Of a DNA stretch of 64,000 bases, positions 1-9,274 are shown piece after piece; position 1 is the stretch's first letter, and each line of letters begins with the position of its first letter. The stretch spans positions 518,338-582,337 of the forward strand of contig CBDBND010000032.1 in assembly GCA_965207985.1 (NCBI GenBank), read 5' to 3'. The notes under the pieces are model-generated. The model searched no databases. It was not told where the DNA came from and worked only from the letters and a program-made list of their open reading frames with translations. This stretch comes from CBDBND01 sp965207985. GTDB lineage: Bacteria; Pseudomonadota; Alphaproteobacteria; Rhodospirillales; Rhodospirillaceae. The translations under genes were made by a program, and so were the position numbers.

Positions 1-1250
1 AAAGGCCCAGCCGGCATCCATGTATCAAACAGAAATCCACCAACCTTAGCCGCGCTTAAAATACCGATGGCCCCAAAGAATCCGAACACACCGATGATGG
101 CGCCCCGGTGTTCCTTGGGCGCTTCCTGGGCAATGAGGGCTTGCGCGGCCAGCACGGCGTTCACTTCGCCCATACCAAGGATAATGGCGGCGAGGTACAT
201 GACATTTTGGGTGGGGTCGGCGATGGCGCCGAGGGAGAGATATCCAACCGCAGCCAGCCCCATGGCGATGCACAGCGCGGTGACACGGTTGAACCGGTCG
301 ATGATCACACCGGCGCAGGGCGCCCACAGCACAGCAACGATCTGAACCACGCCGAAAAATTTACCGCCTTCGGCTAAGGCTTCCGCTGCTGTGTAGCCGT
401 TGGCAATGCCCGCTTGAACAAGCCATAAAGAGAAAAAGGTGCTGACCACCGTCAAATCACCCCGCGATACACCGGCCGCGACGTAGGCGAGAGCGATGCG
501 AGGATTCCGTGCCGCAGCGATGCCAATCTTAAACTTATCGATCACCGGTTCGTGTTCCCGGCGCGCCACCGGCGTACCGCCTTTTAATCCAAGCCTGAGA
601 ATAACGGAGTTGATCAGGCAAATGGATGCATAGGTCCAAAATGCGAACTGACCTGCGGATACGGGATCAGCGCCCATCCCTGCGTAAAAGGCAGGCATCT
701 TGGTACCAAAAAAGACAACCGCCACAACACCGAGACCCTGCAACAAACCACAGACGCCTATGAGCCGGCCGCGCCACGGATCCTGTGGATAGTCCGCCTG
801 CACGGTGGCAATCATGGCGGTGTTGCAGGCGACACCGATGGCAAACACCATGCGGTATAAAGTGAGCTCTTCGACGCTTTGCGCTGTCGGGTAAAGCATG
901 TAACCGAGGAACAAGAAAAAGAACCCGGCCGCGTAAATGGGACGCCGGCCAATCCGGTCTGACAAAACCCCCAAGGGGCTGATCAAAAGAATGATCACGA
1001 TTTCAGCGTAGAAGACCAAGTCGCCGGACAGGGTGCCTTGCGCGTCTTGAGGAATGCCGAGAATTTCGTTGAACACATAAGGCTGACTGACGCTCAGGAA
1101 CACTGAGCTGGCGATGGTCATGGCCGAGGCGTACAGAAGGGTATAGATATTGAGCCGGCTGATGCTGGGCTCACACCAGACTTCAAAGTTGAGGGGTTTT
1201 ACGCGAATGCCGTCCCGGTTGGGTTCGGCGGTAACGGTCCTTCCGGCCAC
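1..1250 (-). CDS. MFS transporter, C-terminus beyond the left edge
   Basis: A long open frame runs leftward off the window, with 416 residues visible and the 3' end missing. The start is taken as GTG at 1250 because a GGGGGAG ribosome site lies just upstream. The protein alternates hydrophobic segments with short loops. Residues about 94-104 read GVLSDRIGRRP, the loop 2-3 signature of the major facilitator superfamily. A long charged loop around residues 200-215 separates the two six-helix halves. This is therefore an inner-membrane secondary transporter; the substrate cannot be told. It diverges from the DUF454 gene across a 219-bp spacer in which I see no clear promoter. Confidence 0.8.
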   Translation of the reverse strand, partial: MAGRTVTAEPNRDGIRVKPLNFEVWCEPSISRLNIYTLLYASAMTIASSVFLSVSQPYVFNEILGIPQDAQGTLSGDLVFYAEIVIILLISPLGVLSDRIGRRPIYAAGFFFLFLGYMLYPTAQSVEELTLYRMVFAIGVACNTAMIATVQADYPQDPWRGRLIGVCGLLQGLGVVAVVFFGTKMPAFYAGMGADPVSAGQFAFWTYASICLINSVILRLGLKGGTPVARREHEPVIDKFKIGIAAARNPRIALAYVAAGVSRGDLTVVSTFFSLWLVQAGIANGYTAAEALAEGGKFFGVVQIVAVLWAPCAGVIIDRFNRVTALCIAMGLAAVGYLSLGAIADPTQNVMYLAAIILGMGEVNAVLAAQALIAQEAPKEHRGAIIGVFGFFGAIGILSAAKVGGFLFDTWMPAGP

Positions 1251-1469
1251 GGGTGGTCTCCCCCTGTTTCTTTGTTTAACCTTTTACGCGGTCAAAGACT
1301 GACCGGGAACACCCCTTATCGCAAGCCATCTGACTGTGTCGTGACCGGTCATATAGGATTACAAAAACTGGGGATATTGTCGCAGAACCCACTGGCGACC
1401 AAGCCGCAGTCCCTTTATCCGCACCGTCAATTGGGCTAGAACCCTCGGGCTCAACCGCAAGGATTGAAA

Positions 1470-1934
1470 ATGACCGCGAACGGGCCTGACAATTGGGACG
1501 ACGTTCCCCCGCCGCCGTTGACTCACTCTCGCCTGTGCCCGGTGTTTCTGGCCTTAGGCTGGGTTTGTATGGGGCTTGGTATTGTCGGTGCGTTTGTGCC
1601 CGGTCTGCCCACCACGGTTTTTCTCATTGTGGCATTGTGGGCCTTCACCAAAAGCCCCGACCGTTTGCGCTGGTGGCTGTGGACTCATCCGAAGTTTGGC
1701 CCGCCCTTGAGAGCCTGGCACCTTCATCGGGTCATTTCGCCGCCGGCGAAAGCGGCAGCTGTGGTTATGATGATGATCAGCGTAGCCATCGTCGCTGTGT
1801 CTGCATCGAGTTGGCAGGCACCGGTGATTCTGGCGGTGGTGTTGGTACCGATCGCGGTCTGGATTGTCACCCGGCGGAGCGCAGTGCCGCAGGTGAATGC
1901 CAAAGATGCGGATACCGCGCCGTCCGACGCTTAA
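1470..1934 (+). CDS. DUF454 (YbaN-like) inner membrane protein
   Basis: This 154-residue protein starts at the ATG at 1470, preceded by AAGGA six bases upstream; a TTG two codons earlier is less likely. Residues 22-60 contain a pair of hydrophobic segments around VPGLPTTVF, the hallmark of the DUF454/YbaN family, followed by a WWLWTHPKFGPPL segment also typical of it. Two more membrane segments lie near residues 95-135. The role of the family is not established. The gene is single and converges on the FliK-like pseudogene, with stop codons about 10 bp apart. Confidence 0.8.
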   Translation: MTANGPDNWDDVPPPPLTHSRLCPVFLALGWVCMGLGIVGAFVPGLPTTVFLIVALWAFTKSPDRLRWWLWTHPKFGPPLRAWHLHRVISPPAKAAAVVMMMISVAIVAVSASSWQAPVILAVVLVPIAVWIVTRRSAVPQVNAKDADTAPSDA

Positions 1935-1944
1935 CGTAAGTGGG

Positions 1945-3286
1945 CTAAGCCCACACACCATCCCGTTCCAGTTTTTTGGGCTCGTTTGCAGTGATGGGAT
2001 CGGCAAATTTTTTCGTCACCTGAAAAGTAAGGCCACCCTTAAGGCCTACGGCTTCGTTGGTGGTAACAAACAGGCCGGTCAGATCGCGACGCATGTCTTC
2101 GTCCAGCGCTTCGTGGCTGCGTATCACCAGGTCAAAGTTTTTTGAATCCTCGTGGATCATGCCGTCCAACTGCAGCTCACCGAGGCGAGACAAATCTAGA
2201 TCCACCAGAAAACGAAGTCCCTTGCCGTTGCCCTGCGTGGCTTTGTCATCCTCATCATCGGCAGACTCTTCGCGCCGGGTGATGAGATTGATTTTCTCCA
2301 CCTGTCCGTTGGCTTTCCAGGGAATAGGTGTGGAGCGCCACTCCCCTGAAGTCTCGCGAGTCTGCGCACTTAGTTGTGCCACTTCGCCCGAGATTGCCCG
2401 CGCCAAATGAGCGCCACGCGGTCCGGACCGCTCCAAGGCACGAAGGTTATTGTCACCCGGCCACTGACGCAGATCGCCGCTGCGCATGGCTTGGAAAAAC
2501 GACAAGGCGGCAACGACGGATCTTGGTCCACCGTCGGGCAATGTGTTGGCCAGCATCTGTGCCGCCTGAGGGTCGGCCCGTTGCAGAACCTGCAAAGCTT
2601 CCGTGAACGCCGGCCAGGTCATCGCACCGGCTGCGAATGGCAACGTTCCCGCGGAAGCAGGTGGCGGCGCGGCGGTAGGTGCACCGGCAGCGGCACTTTC
2701 GGCCCGCGGGGCAGACTGAGTGATCACTTCCAGATTGACGATGGTGCCCGGCGTTAAATTGGCCCGGCTGTGGCTGTGTTTGTCCTTGTGGTTGGGACGA
2801 TGACGGTTGTGGTTGCGCCGATGGTTGCTGCGGTGGCGGCGGACTCTGTTGTGGTGTTTGCGGCGCCGGTTGCTGTGATTGCGCTTGTTGCGGTGTCTGA
2901 GGAGCGGGTTGTGGCGCAGGCTGTGGCGTCTGTGATTGAGCAGGCGCTTGTGGCTGAGTAGGTGCTTGCGTCTGTTGTGGTGCAGGATTTGAAGGTGCAG
3001 GCGAAGGCGGCGGCGTTTGTGGTTGGGTTTGTGCGGTAGACACCCTTTGCGCGGTCGCCGCTTCTAAACGCGCAACATTCACCGCAGTCTGAGCCACTTG
3101 AACAGCGGCGCGGCCACCAGCCGACGAGGGCTGGGGTGGCGGCAAGACGGTTCCTTCGACGCGCGTGCCCGCCGCCTGACGAAGCAGCTCTATGGTGGGC
3201 TCCCTGATAACCGCAGTCGTTGCGGTCTGGACCGCTGCCGGCTGTGGCTGTGGTGTCTGGACACCCGGTGGTGGAACCGTAGACAC
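1945..3286 (-). pseudogene. FliK-like flagellar protein, broken by a 1-bp frameshift
   Basis: Starts at GTG 3286, one base after the flhG stop. The first ~170 residues end in a long Pro/Gln-rich linker. The frame then runs into nonsense, while the neighbouring frame takes over with a folded domain of about 260 residues ending RDGVWA. The switch point is a CCC run at 2763-2765; removing one base gives a smooth QPANLTPGTIVNL join, so this looks like a one-base insertion. The C-terminal domain (VDLDLSRLGELQLDG, then an RxDLTGLF helix) resembles the FliK hook-length C-terminal fold. That assignment rests on pattern and on its place in the flhA-flhF-flhG block, and is tentative. A sequencing error or programmed shift cannot be excluded. 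Confidence 0.55.
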
Positions 3287-3287
3287 G

Positions 3288-4115
3288 CTACTCCGCGATC
3301 AACCTTTCGGCGATCGCCTCCACGTCAATGGCCGCCTCCGAGGTCGGTGACCGGGTCAAAATAGGAGTCTGATTGCGAATGGTATCGCGCACCCGGGCAT
3401 CCCGGCGCACGATCCCGGCTAAGGGAGGAGAAATTTTGAGGAACCCCTGGCAGGCTTTGAACAGTGTCTGATAGGTCCGCTCCCCTTCCCGGGTCGAATT
3501 GGAGGCGTTGACGACGATGCGAATGTCTAAATTGGGGCGCTCAAGGGCCGTGACTTTGACAAAAGCGTAAGCATCGGTCAGGGACGTGGGTTCGTCGCTG
3601 GTAACGACGAGAACCGTATCGGCGCTTCGGGCCAATTGACGCACGGATTTTTCCACACCTGCACCTAGGTCGAGAATGACCCGGTCGTAGCGGGACGCCA
3701 TCAGTGACAAGTCTTCGCCGAGGATCTGCAAACGGGACAATGGAATGTTGGCCAAGCTGCCGGATCCGGACCGACCGGCAATGACATCGAAGCCCCCTTG
3801 TTCGTAATGCATCGACGCCTGATTGAGAGACAGTTTGCCGGCAATGACGCTGCCCAAATCATAGTGGGGCATCAGGCCCAGTTGGATATCCACGTTGGCC
3901 AGTCCCAAGTCACCATCGAACAGAAGAACGCGATTTCCCCGGCGGGCCAAGGCATGACTTAACGTGATCGAGAAAAAGGTTTTGCCAACACCGCCTTTAC
4001 CCGATGCCACCGCGACAATGCGGCCACGGCGGGCAGAAACCGCGGGCTGCCCGGCAAGGGTCGGCGTTTGATCTCCGGCGGGCGGTTGTGAAGACGGCGG
4101 CAAATCAGAATTCAT
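3288..4115 (-). CDS. flhG: MinD-like ATPase FlhG (flagellar number regulator)
   Basis: This 275-residue protein carries a deviant Walker A motif GKGGVGKT at residues 39-46, a switch-like FDGDLGLANVDIQLGL stretch and a Walker B VILDLGAGV, all typical of the FlhG/FleN/YlxH branch of the MinD family. FlhG partners the GTPase FlhF to set flagellar number and position at the pole. The ATG at 4115 overlaps the flhF TGA in TGATG, indicating translational coupling; a TTG one codon upstream is possible. It is the only gene of this flagellar block that still looks intact, although its partner flhF is destroyed. Confidence 0.92.
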   Translation of the reverse strand: MNSDLPPSSQPPAGDQTPTLAGQPAVSARRGRIVAVASGKGGVGKTFFSITLSHALARRGNRVLLFDGDLGLANVDIQLGLMPHYDLGSVIAGKLSLNQASMHYEQGGFDVIAGRSGSGSLANIPLSRLQILGEDLSLMASRYDRVILDLGAGVEKSVRQLARSADTVLVVTSDEPTSLTDAYAFVKVTALERPNLDIRIVVNASNSTREGERTYQTLFKACQGFLKISPPLAGIVRRDARVRDTIRNQTPILTRSPTSEAAIDVEAIAERLIAE

Positions 4116-4498
4116 CAAGACACCTCAGTTCTTGGGTCTATGCTGTTCCCTGGGGGGGGTTCAGGCGAGCCGCTTTCTTCAAAGCGTGCCGGTTGCAGGT
4201 CTTCGTCTGGCGGCAAAATCATACGCGCCATGGATACAGGATTGATGGCGCAAAGTCCCGTCGCCACATGCGGGTTCAAACTGACTTCACTGAACATCAG
4301 TTGACCCGCATCGGCAGCGGCGAAAATGGCACCTAAGCGGCGGGTCATGTCCAAACGGGTCGCGAGGATGCGGGTCGCGCCGCAGGCTGAGAAGGATTCA
4401 CCGATGTCAGCCGCTTCGCCTGCATCACCGCCCGCTGCTAGCACCAATATGGGTTCCACGTCGGCGCTCCGGGTGAGCGCTTTGAGGTAATCCATGTC
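4115..4498 (-). pseudogene. flhF: flhF, 3' part (C-terminal GTPase segment)
   Basis: The minus strand from 4498 encodes D-MDYLKALT and then an EPILVLAAGGDAGEAADI stretch, the C-terminal third of an FlhF SRP-type GTPase, stopping directly on the flhG start. No proper start precedes it: upstream sequence belongs to flhA on the other strand. The matching N-terminal part lies at 7132-7775 on the plus strand. Re-inverting 4499-7775 would rejoin the halves into a protein of about 340 residues. FlhF directs flagellar assembly to the cell pole. As it stands this piece cannot make a functional GTPase, because the P-loop is in the other fragment. Confidence 0.88.
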
Positions 4499-5117
4499 GT
4501 GGTGGCTGAACGGGTTACGGACCAGATTAAGAGTCTGCGCCGCGCCTTGGCCACAGACATGGGTTTTGTCATGCCGTCCGTGCGCATTCAGGACAACATG
4601 CAGCTGCCGGCGAACTCATATTCCATTTATGTCAAAGAGGTGGAGGCTGGCCGCGGCGATCTCAGGCCCAACATGCTGCTGGTGATGGATCCACGCGGCG
4701 AAGAGATCTCCCTGCCGGGCGAACGCACCCGCGAACCGACGTTCGGTCTGCCGGCTTTGTGGATCGACCCCGCCAACCGGGAAGAAGCCCTCTTCCGCGG
4801 ATATACAGTGGTCGATCCGCCAACGGTGATTACCACACATCTCACCGAAGTTGTGCGTGACAACATGCAAGAACTGTTGTCATACAGCGAAACTCAGAAA
4901 CTGCTTGATGAGTTGGACAAAGAACAGCAGAAACTCATCGCTGAAATCGTACCCAGCCAAATCAGCGTTGCCGGCATTCAACGGGTCTTGCAGAACCTTA
5001 TTTCGGAGCGGATCTCCATTCGCGACCTTCCCACCATTCTGGAGGGAGTTGCCGAAGCTTGTGCTGCGACACGCAATGTCATGCAAATTAGCGAGCACGT
5101 AAGAACGCGGTTATCTA

Positions 5118-6703
5118 GTCGATCCTGAAAGACGCGGAGATTCTCTGTAATAGACTGTTATTGCGGATCAATTTTGTTGGCAATGGTGGTTCGGAATCGC
5201 CGGATTTTCTATACTGCAAGGCCGGTTCCTTGCAATTTCCGGATCAAAAAATGCGCCCCACATCAGCCGCCCCACATCAGCCAATGACGTCCCTTCTTTA
5301 GATCTCTTCCGCACCGCGCTTGAGAACATTCTCGATCAACGGCACGAACTTTATCGGCTCACCGAGTTGATCGATTGGCAGGGTTTTGATGAGGCGTTTG
5401 GTGTCTTGTATTGCCCTGACAACGGCTGCCCGGCCAAAGCGACGCGGCTGATGGTGGGGCTTCAATATCTCAAGCACGTGTATGGTCTGTCCGATGACCA
5501 GGTGGTGATGCGCTGGGTGGAGAACCCTTACTGGCAGCATTTTTGCGGCGAGGTGTATTTTCAGCATCACCCGCCGATTGATCCCAGCAGCATGTCGCGT
5601 TTCAGACGGCGCATTGGCCATTCAGGGTGCGAGAAAATTCTGCGGGCCACAGTTGATGCGGGTGTTCGGAGCAAGACGGTCAAACCCGACGACTTCAAGC
5701 GTGTGACGGTGGATACCACGGTGCAGGAGAAGGCGGTGGCCTTTCCCACCGACAGCAAATTGCTGAACCGTTCGCGTGTGCGTCTTGTCAAGCTGTGCCA
5801 CACACACGGTGTGGTGTTGCGGCAGAGCTACGCCCGTAAGGGCCCTGAGGCGCTGTTGCGGGCCAACCGTTATGGTCACGTCCGGCAGATGAGGCGCATG
5901 GGTGGTCAGATTAAGAAGCTCAAGACCTATCTGGGCCGGGTGGTGCGTGACACGGAGCGCAAGATCGCGGGCCATAAGGGGTTGCAGGCGATTTTTGCCG
6001 GGGAGTTGGCGCTGGCCAGGCGGCTGCTCAGTCAACAGAAGATGGATCGCAACAAACTGTATAGCCTGCATGCCCCGGAGGTGGAGTGCATCGGCAAGGG
6101 CAAGGCCCACAAGCGTTATGAGTTTGGTGTCAAGGCCAGTATTGCAACGACAAACAGGAGCAACTTTATCGTTGGCGGCATGGCGTTGCCGGGGAATCCC
6201 TTTGATGGGCATACATTGCCAACAGCGTTGGAGCAGGTGCGCCGTTTGACAGGCTGTGTGGTTGAAGAAGTGTTTGTGGATCGTGGCTACCGTGGCCATG
6301 GCGAGGAAGCATCAAGGGTGTACATCTCGGGTCAACGGCGTGGCATAAAAACACAACGGCTGAAACGGTCACTGAAACGGCGTCAGGCGATTGAACCGGT
6401 TATCGGCCATCTGAAATCGGATGGACTGTTGGGACGCAATTACCTCAAGGGTACTGAAGGTGATCGCATGAATGTGGCACTGGCCTGTGCCGGCCATAAC
6501 CTAAGACTGATCCTGAAGCGGCTCAGAATTTATTGCGCCCGCATTTTGGGCGCTACGTTGCTCCGGGACATGATCGGATTGCATGGAACGCGTCTTGCGG
6601 CGTCAATCATCCGATGGAAGCGACGGATGGCGTGGCAGACTGAACCTAACAGCACACATCTAACGCTCGTAGTGGTATGAAAAACGGGTTTTTCAGGATC
6701 GAC
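5118..6703 (+). mobile_element. IS5/IS1182-type insertion sequence, copy 1 (1586 bp)
   Basis: The element is bounded by inverted ends GTCGATCCTGAAA and its complement, and flanked by the 6-bp target duplication TATCTA (5112-5117 and 6704-6709). It carries one transposase on the plus strand and a ~250-bp leader. The leader contains a tandem 14-bp duplication (5256-5282) that frameshifts what looks like the original transposase start. An apparently identical copy of the same length lies in the opposite orientation at 28496-30081. Copy 1 interrupts flhA. Intact target duplications show this copy arrived by simple transposition rather than recombination. Confidence 0.93.
5367..6680 (+). CDS. IS5/IS1182-type transposase
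   Basis: A 437-residue transposase beginning at TTG 5367. It has a DUF772/InsH N-terminal domain (LMVGLQYLKHVYGLSDD, then WVENPYWQHFCGE), a central DDE domain with VTVDTTVQ as the likely first aspartate and EVFVDRGYRG as the second, and a C-terminal RRQAIEPVIGHLK segment carrying the glutamate. In-frame sequence upstream (SLDLFRTALENI...HELYRLTELIDW) looks like native N-terminus but lacks a start because of the 14-bp duplication described for the element. The TTG start keeps the recognisable domains. Function from family knowledge: cut-and-paste transposition. Confidence 0.88.
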   Translation: MIDWQGFDEAFGVLYCPDNGCPAKATRLMVGLQYLKHVYGLSDDQVVMRWVENPYWQHFCGEVYFQHHPPIDPSSMSRFRRRIGHSGCEKILRATVDAGVRSKTVKPDDFKRVTVDTTVQEKAVAFPTDSKLLNRSRVRLVKLCHTHGVVLRQSYARKGPEALLRANRYGHVRQMRRMGGQIKKLKTYLGRVVRDTERKIAGHKGLQAIFAGELALARRLLSQQKMDRNKLYSLHAPEVECIGKGKAHKRYEFGVKASIATTNRSNFIVGGMALPGNPFDGHTLPTALEQVRRLTGCVVEEVFVDRGYRGHGEEASRVYISGQRRGIKTQRLKRSLKRRQAIEPVIGHLKSDGLLGRNYLKGTEGDRMNVALACAGHNLRLILKRLRIYCARILGATLLRDMIGLHGTRLAASIIRWKRRMAWQTEPNSTHLTLVVV

Positions 6704-7131
6704 TATCTAGGCAACTTTCGGATTCTCAAACCGACGAAGAAGACGTTATCCCATTGGTGACTCTGTCGCCTGAATGGGAACAGGCGTTTTCGGATGCTCT
6801 TATTGGTCAAGGTGAAGAACGGCAACTCTCCATGGCGCCATCCCGACTTCAGGAATTCATCACCGCGGTACGGCAAAACTTTGAACGATTTGCCATGCAG
6901 GGAGAAACACCAGTGTTACTCACTTCGCCGACGGTTCGGCCTTATGTCCGGTCGATTATCGACCGCTTTAGACCGATGACGGTCGTCATGTCTCAGAATG
7001 AGATTCATCCGAAAGCGAAGATAAAGACGGTCGGGCAGATCTGATTACGCAACTCTGATTCGTAAAAGCCCGTGAAAAAAGGGTACGCTAAGGCACGGCA
7101 TCAGCGACGGGGGCGCAATAGGTCGTAAGCA

Positions 7132-7775
7132 ATGCGTTTAAAGTCTTACACAGCTGCCACCATGGCCGAGGCCATGTCATTGGTTCGGGAAGAGTTGGGC
7201 GAAAACGCGATCATCGTTTCCACCCAACGGTCTTCTGACGGCCAAGGGGTGCACATTACCGCAGCCCTTGAAGAACCCGGCAGCGATGATGACGTGGCAA
7301 AGGCACTGGCCGACGAAGACTCAACGCCGTTTGCGGAACGGGTTCGAGAAGCCCTGACTTATCATGGTGTTCCACCTCGTCTGATTGAAAAGATGATCGT
7401 CACCGCCCGCTCCGTTGAAGTCGGCTCGCCGACCATGGCCTGTGCAGCCGCTCTGGAAGATCATTGTGATTTTGCGCCTCTGCCCGAACGGAAAGCACCG
7501 CGGCCCTTTATGCTGGTGGGCCCGCCCGGATCGGGCAAAACCATCACCGTTGCCAAGCTGGCCGCCCGAGCCCGCCTTGCCGGCCGACCGGTGGGGGTGA
7601 TCACCACGGATACGGTCCGGGCCGGCGCCGTTGAACAGCTCACGGCCTTCACCAGCATTCTCGAAGTGGAAATCAATCAGGTGCGCGGACCTGACATGTT
7701 GCCGCAAGCCGCAAGCGGTCGATGTGATGATGCGGTCCTACGATCTCGTCTTCATCGATAGCCCTGGACTGAAGC
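7132..7775 (+). pseudogene. flhF: flhF, 5' part (N-terminus and P-loop), frameshifted
   Basis: Begins at ATG 7132 with MRLKSYTAATMAEAM, a typical FlhF start, and carries the GTPase P-loop GPPGSGKT at residues 130-137 and the DTVRAGAVEQL motif after it. A 7-bp tandem duplication, CCGCAAG twice at 7702-7715, shifts the frame; removing one unit restores QAVDVMMRSYDLVFIDSPGL, the G3 region. The gene then stops abruptly near 7775, where the sequence becomes flhA read from the other strand. The rest of the gene is at 4115-4498. flhF is therefore disabled twice: by the inversion and by the duplication. It lies 87 bp after the flhA stop, as expected for the operon. Confidence 0.88.
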
Positions 7776-8947
7776 CGATGGTTGTCGTTGTTGATCATGC
7801 TCAGCAGGCCATAACCCAGCTCCAGGCGTACCTGGTCGATGCGCATGGCCGAGGAAATGGGTTCTTCGGCGGTTGCCAATTCGGCCGTGTCGAGCTGTTG
7901 ATCGAGTTCGGCTGCCAGTTCGGCCCGGCGCTTATTCTGGAAGGTCACCCAGCCAGCCGCCGATCCGGTGACAAAAGCCAGAAACAAGAAGGGTCCAACC
8001 GGCGTACCGGGCAGCATTGCCAGACTGAGAGCCAGGAACGAACTCATGCCCAGGGCTTTGGGATAGCGTGTGAATTGGGTTCCAAGGGCAACATCGGTGC
8101 TTTCACTAAGGCCGCCTTTTGAGACCATCAAACCTGCGGAGGTAGAGACCACCAGCGCCGGAATTTGCGTGACGAGTCCGTCACCCACGGTCAGCCGCGT
8201 ATAAGTATCGGCCGCTTCGGAGAAGGTCAGATCATTCTGCACCATGCCGATGATCATGCCGCCGATAATGTTGATAATTGTGATCAGAATGCCGGCAACG
8301 GCGTCGCCGCGGACGAACTTTGACGCACCATCCATGGCACCAAAGAAATCACTTTCCTTTTGCAAATCTTCGCGCCGGTCTTTGGCCTGCATTTCGTCGA
8401 TCAAACCGGCTGACATGTCCGCATCGATGGCCATTTGTTTGCCAGACAACGCATCCAAAGTGAAGCGCGCGGTAACTTCCGCGATACGGGTTGCACCCTT
8501 GGTGATCACCATAAAGTTCACGATCACCAGAATGGCAAAGACGATGACGCCAATGACGAAGTTGTCACCCATAATGAAGCCGCCGAAGGCTTCAATCACT
8601 TGCCCCGCGGCATCGGTTCCTTCGTGCCCTCTTGATAGGATCAAACGGGTCGATGCCAGGTTGAGCGCCAAGCGCAGCATGGTGGCGATAAGCAACACGA
8701 CCGGAAACGAGTTGAATTCGAGCGACTTGTTGATGAACACAACCGTCATCAATATGAGGACAGATAATGTGATTGAGAGCGCCAGCGAGACATCCAAGAG
8801 CCACGGCGGCATGGGCATGATCAGGACGACGAGGATCAGCACCAGGCCAAGAGCGAAACCGAGGTCGCCGCGCTTGACCGCCGCACCGAACCGGTCGAAA
8901 GCGGCACCGAAATCCGCTCCCGGTTCTGCCGGGGCCTGAGGTGCAGC
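7776..8947 (-). pseudogene. flhA: flhA, central part (membrane domain)
   Basis: Reading leftward from 8947 gives APQAPAEPG and then the eight-helix membrane domain of FlhA. The highly conserved FINMVITKGA-like segment appears as NFMVITKGATRIAEV, followed by GKQMAIDADMSAGLI and DGASKFVRGDAVAGI, the FHIPEP region. Reading ends with ELGYGLLSMINND near 7780, where the sequence switches to flhF on the opposite strand. No start codon belongs to this piece: its first ~35 codons are on the plus strand at 9614-9719. Both ends are thus inversion breakpoints. The open frame continues a short way past the true junction into nonsense. Confidence 0.9.
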
Positions 8948-8949
8948 TA

Positions 8950-9068
8950 AAGGACTTCAAGGCGACCGTCGAGAGCGCCCTTGCCTGGCTCCTGATCGCC
9001 AGCATCCAAGTCTTCATCCGTAGACTAGCAAGGTTATGAAAATAAACGATTCTTTTCCGGCCAGACTC
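8950..9068 (+). mobile_element. IS5-family remnant (3' end)
   Basis: The 119 bp match the last part of the complete IS5-family element at 25794-26714, coding the end of its transposase (DFKATVESALAWLL onwards) and the right inverted end GGCCAGACTC. A TTA, fitting the TNA-type target of this group, follows at 9069-9071. The remnant starts abruptly at 8950 inside the transposase. The piece that should precede it is on the opposite strand at 9718-9765, showing that the IS copy was cut by an inversion. Confidence 0.9.
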
Positions 9069-9071
9069 TTA

Positions 9072-9274
9072 GGAATCAAAATCAGACCGCCGACAATTTC
9101 CTTGCCTATCTCAGCCACCCACACAAGGTTATGTCTTATGTCCTCGACTACGCCTGCCGAGACGTCTGGCAGATCGGGAAGTTGGGAACGGTAGCTCTCG
9201 TAAGCAGCGTCAATACACGCCGCAAACTGTGTAGCGTCCTCAATCTGAGCCCGTCTAATTATCCAGTTCACCAT
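9072..9274 (-). pseudogene. GNAT acetyltransferase, N-terminal part
   Basis: From ATG 9274 the frame reads MVNWIIRRAQIEDATQF and then VWVAEIGKEIVGGLILIP, the first half of a GNAT N-acetyltransferase with its early beta strands. At 9071 it meets the right end of an IS5 remnant and runs into IS sequence. The second half, with the acetyl-CoA loop, is on the plus strand at 9766-9975. Re-inverting 8949-9717 would place both halves in one direction around an IS fragment, giving about 150 residues, the usual GNAT length. The acetylated substrate is unknown. Confidence 0.8.

Larger units (their letters stand above)
4499..7044 (+). pseudogene. flhA: flhA, 3' part, interrupted by an IS
   Basis: Encodes the cytoplasmic C-terminal domain of FlhA, the export-gate protein of the flagellar type III apparatus. 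The stretches LRRALATDMGFVMPSVRIQDN and, at the end, VVMSQNEIHPKAKIKTVGQI are characteristic. Coding runs from 4499 to 5117, is interrupted by a 1586-bp IS with a TATCTA target duplication, and resumes at 6710; removing the IS and one TATCTA restores the frame (HVRTRLSRQLS). The upstream membrane part is on the opposite strand at 7776-8947, so this fragment lies in an inverted segment shared with the flhF N-terminus. Natural order was flhA then flhF then flhG on the minus strand. Confidence 0.9.

Noticed and set aside
1940..1954. GTGGGCT-A-AGCCCAC palindrome between convergent stops of the DUF454 and FliK-like genes
   Set aside because: The loop would be one base and there is no T-run; too weak to call a terminator.
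2770..2961. Val/Ala-rich open frame opposite the Pro/Gln linker
   Set aside because: It is the complement of a repetitive Pro/Gln-coding stretch; composition explains it.
5622..6299. Long open frames antisense to both transposase copies (225 residues, also at 28900-29577)
   Set aside because: They mirror the transposase codons, appear identically in both copies, and have no ribosome site or recognisable domain.
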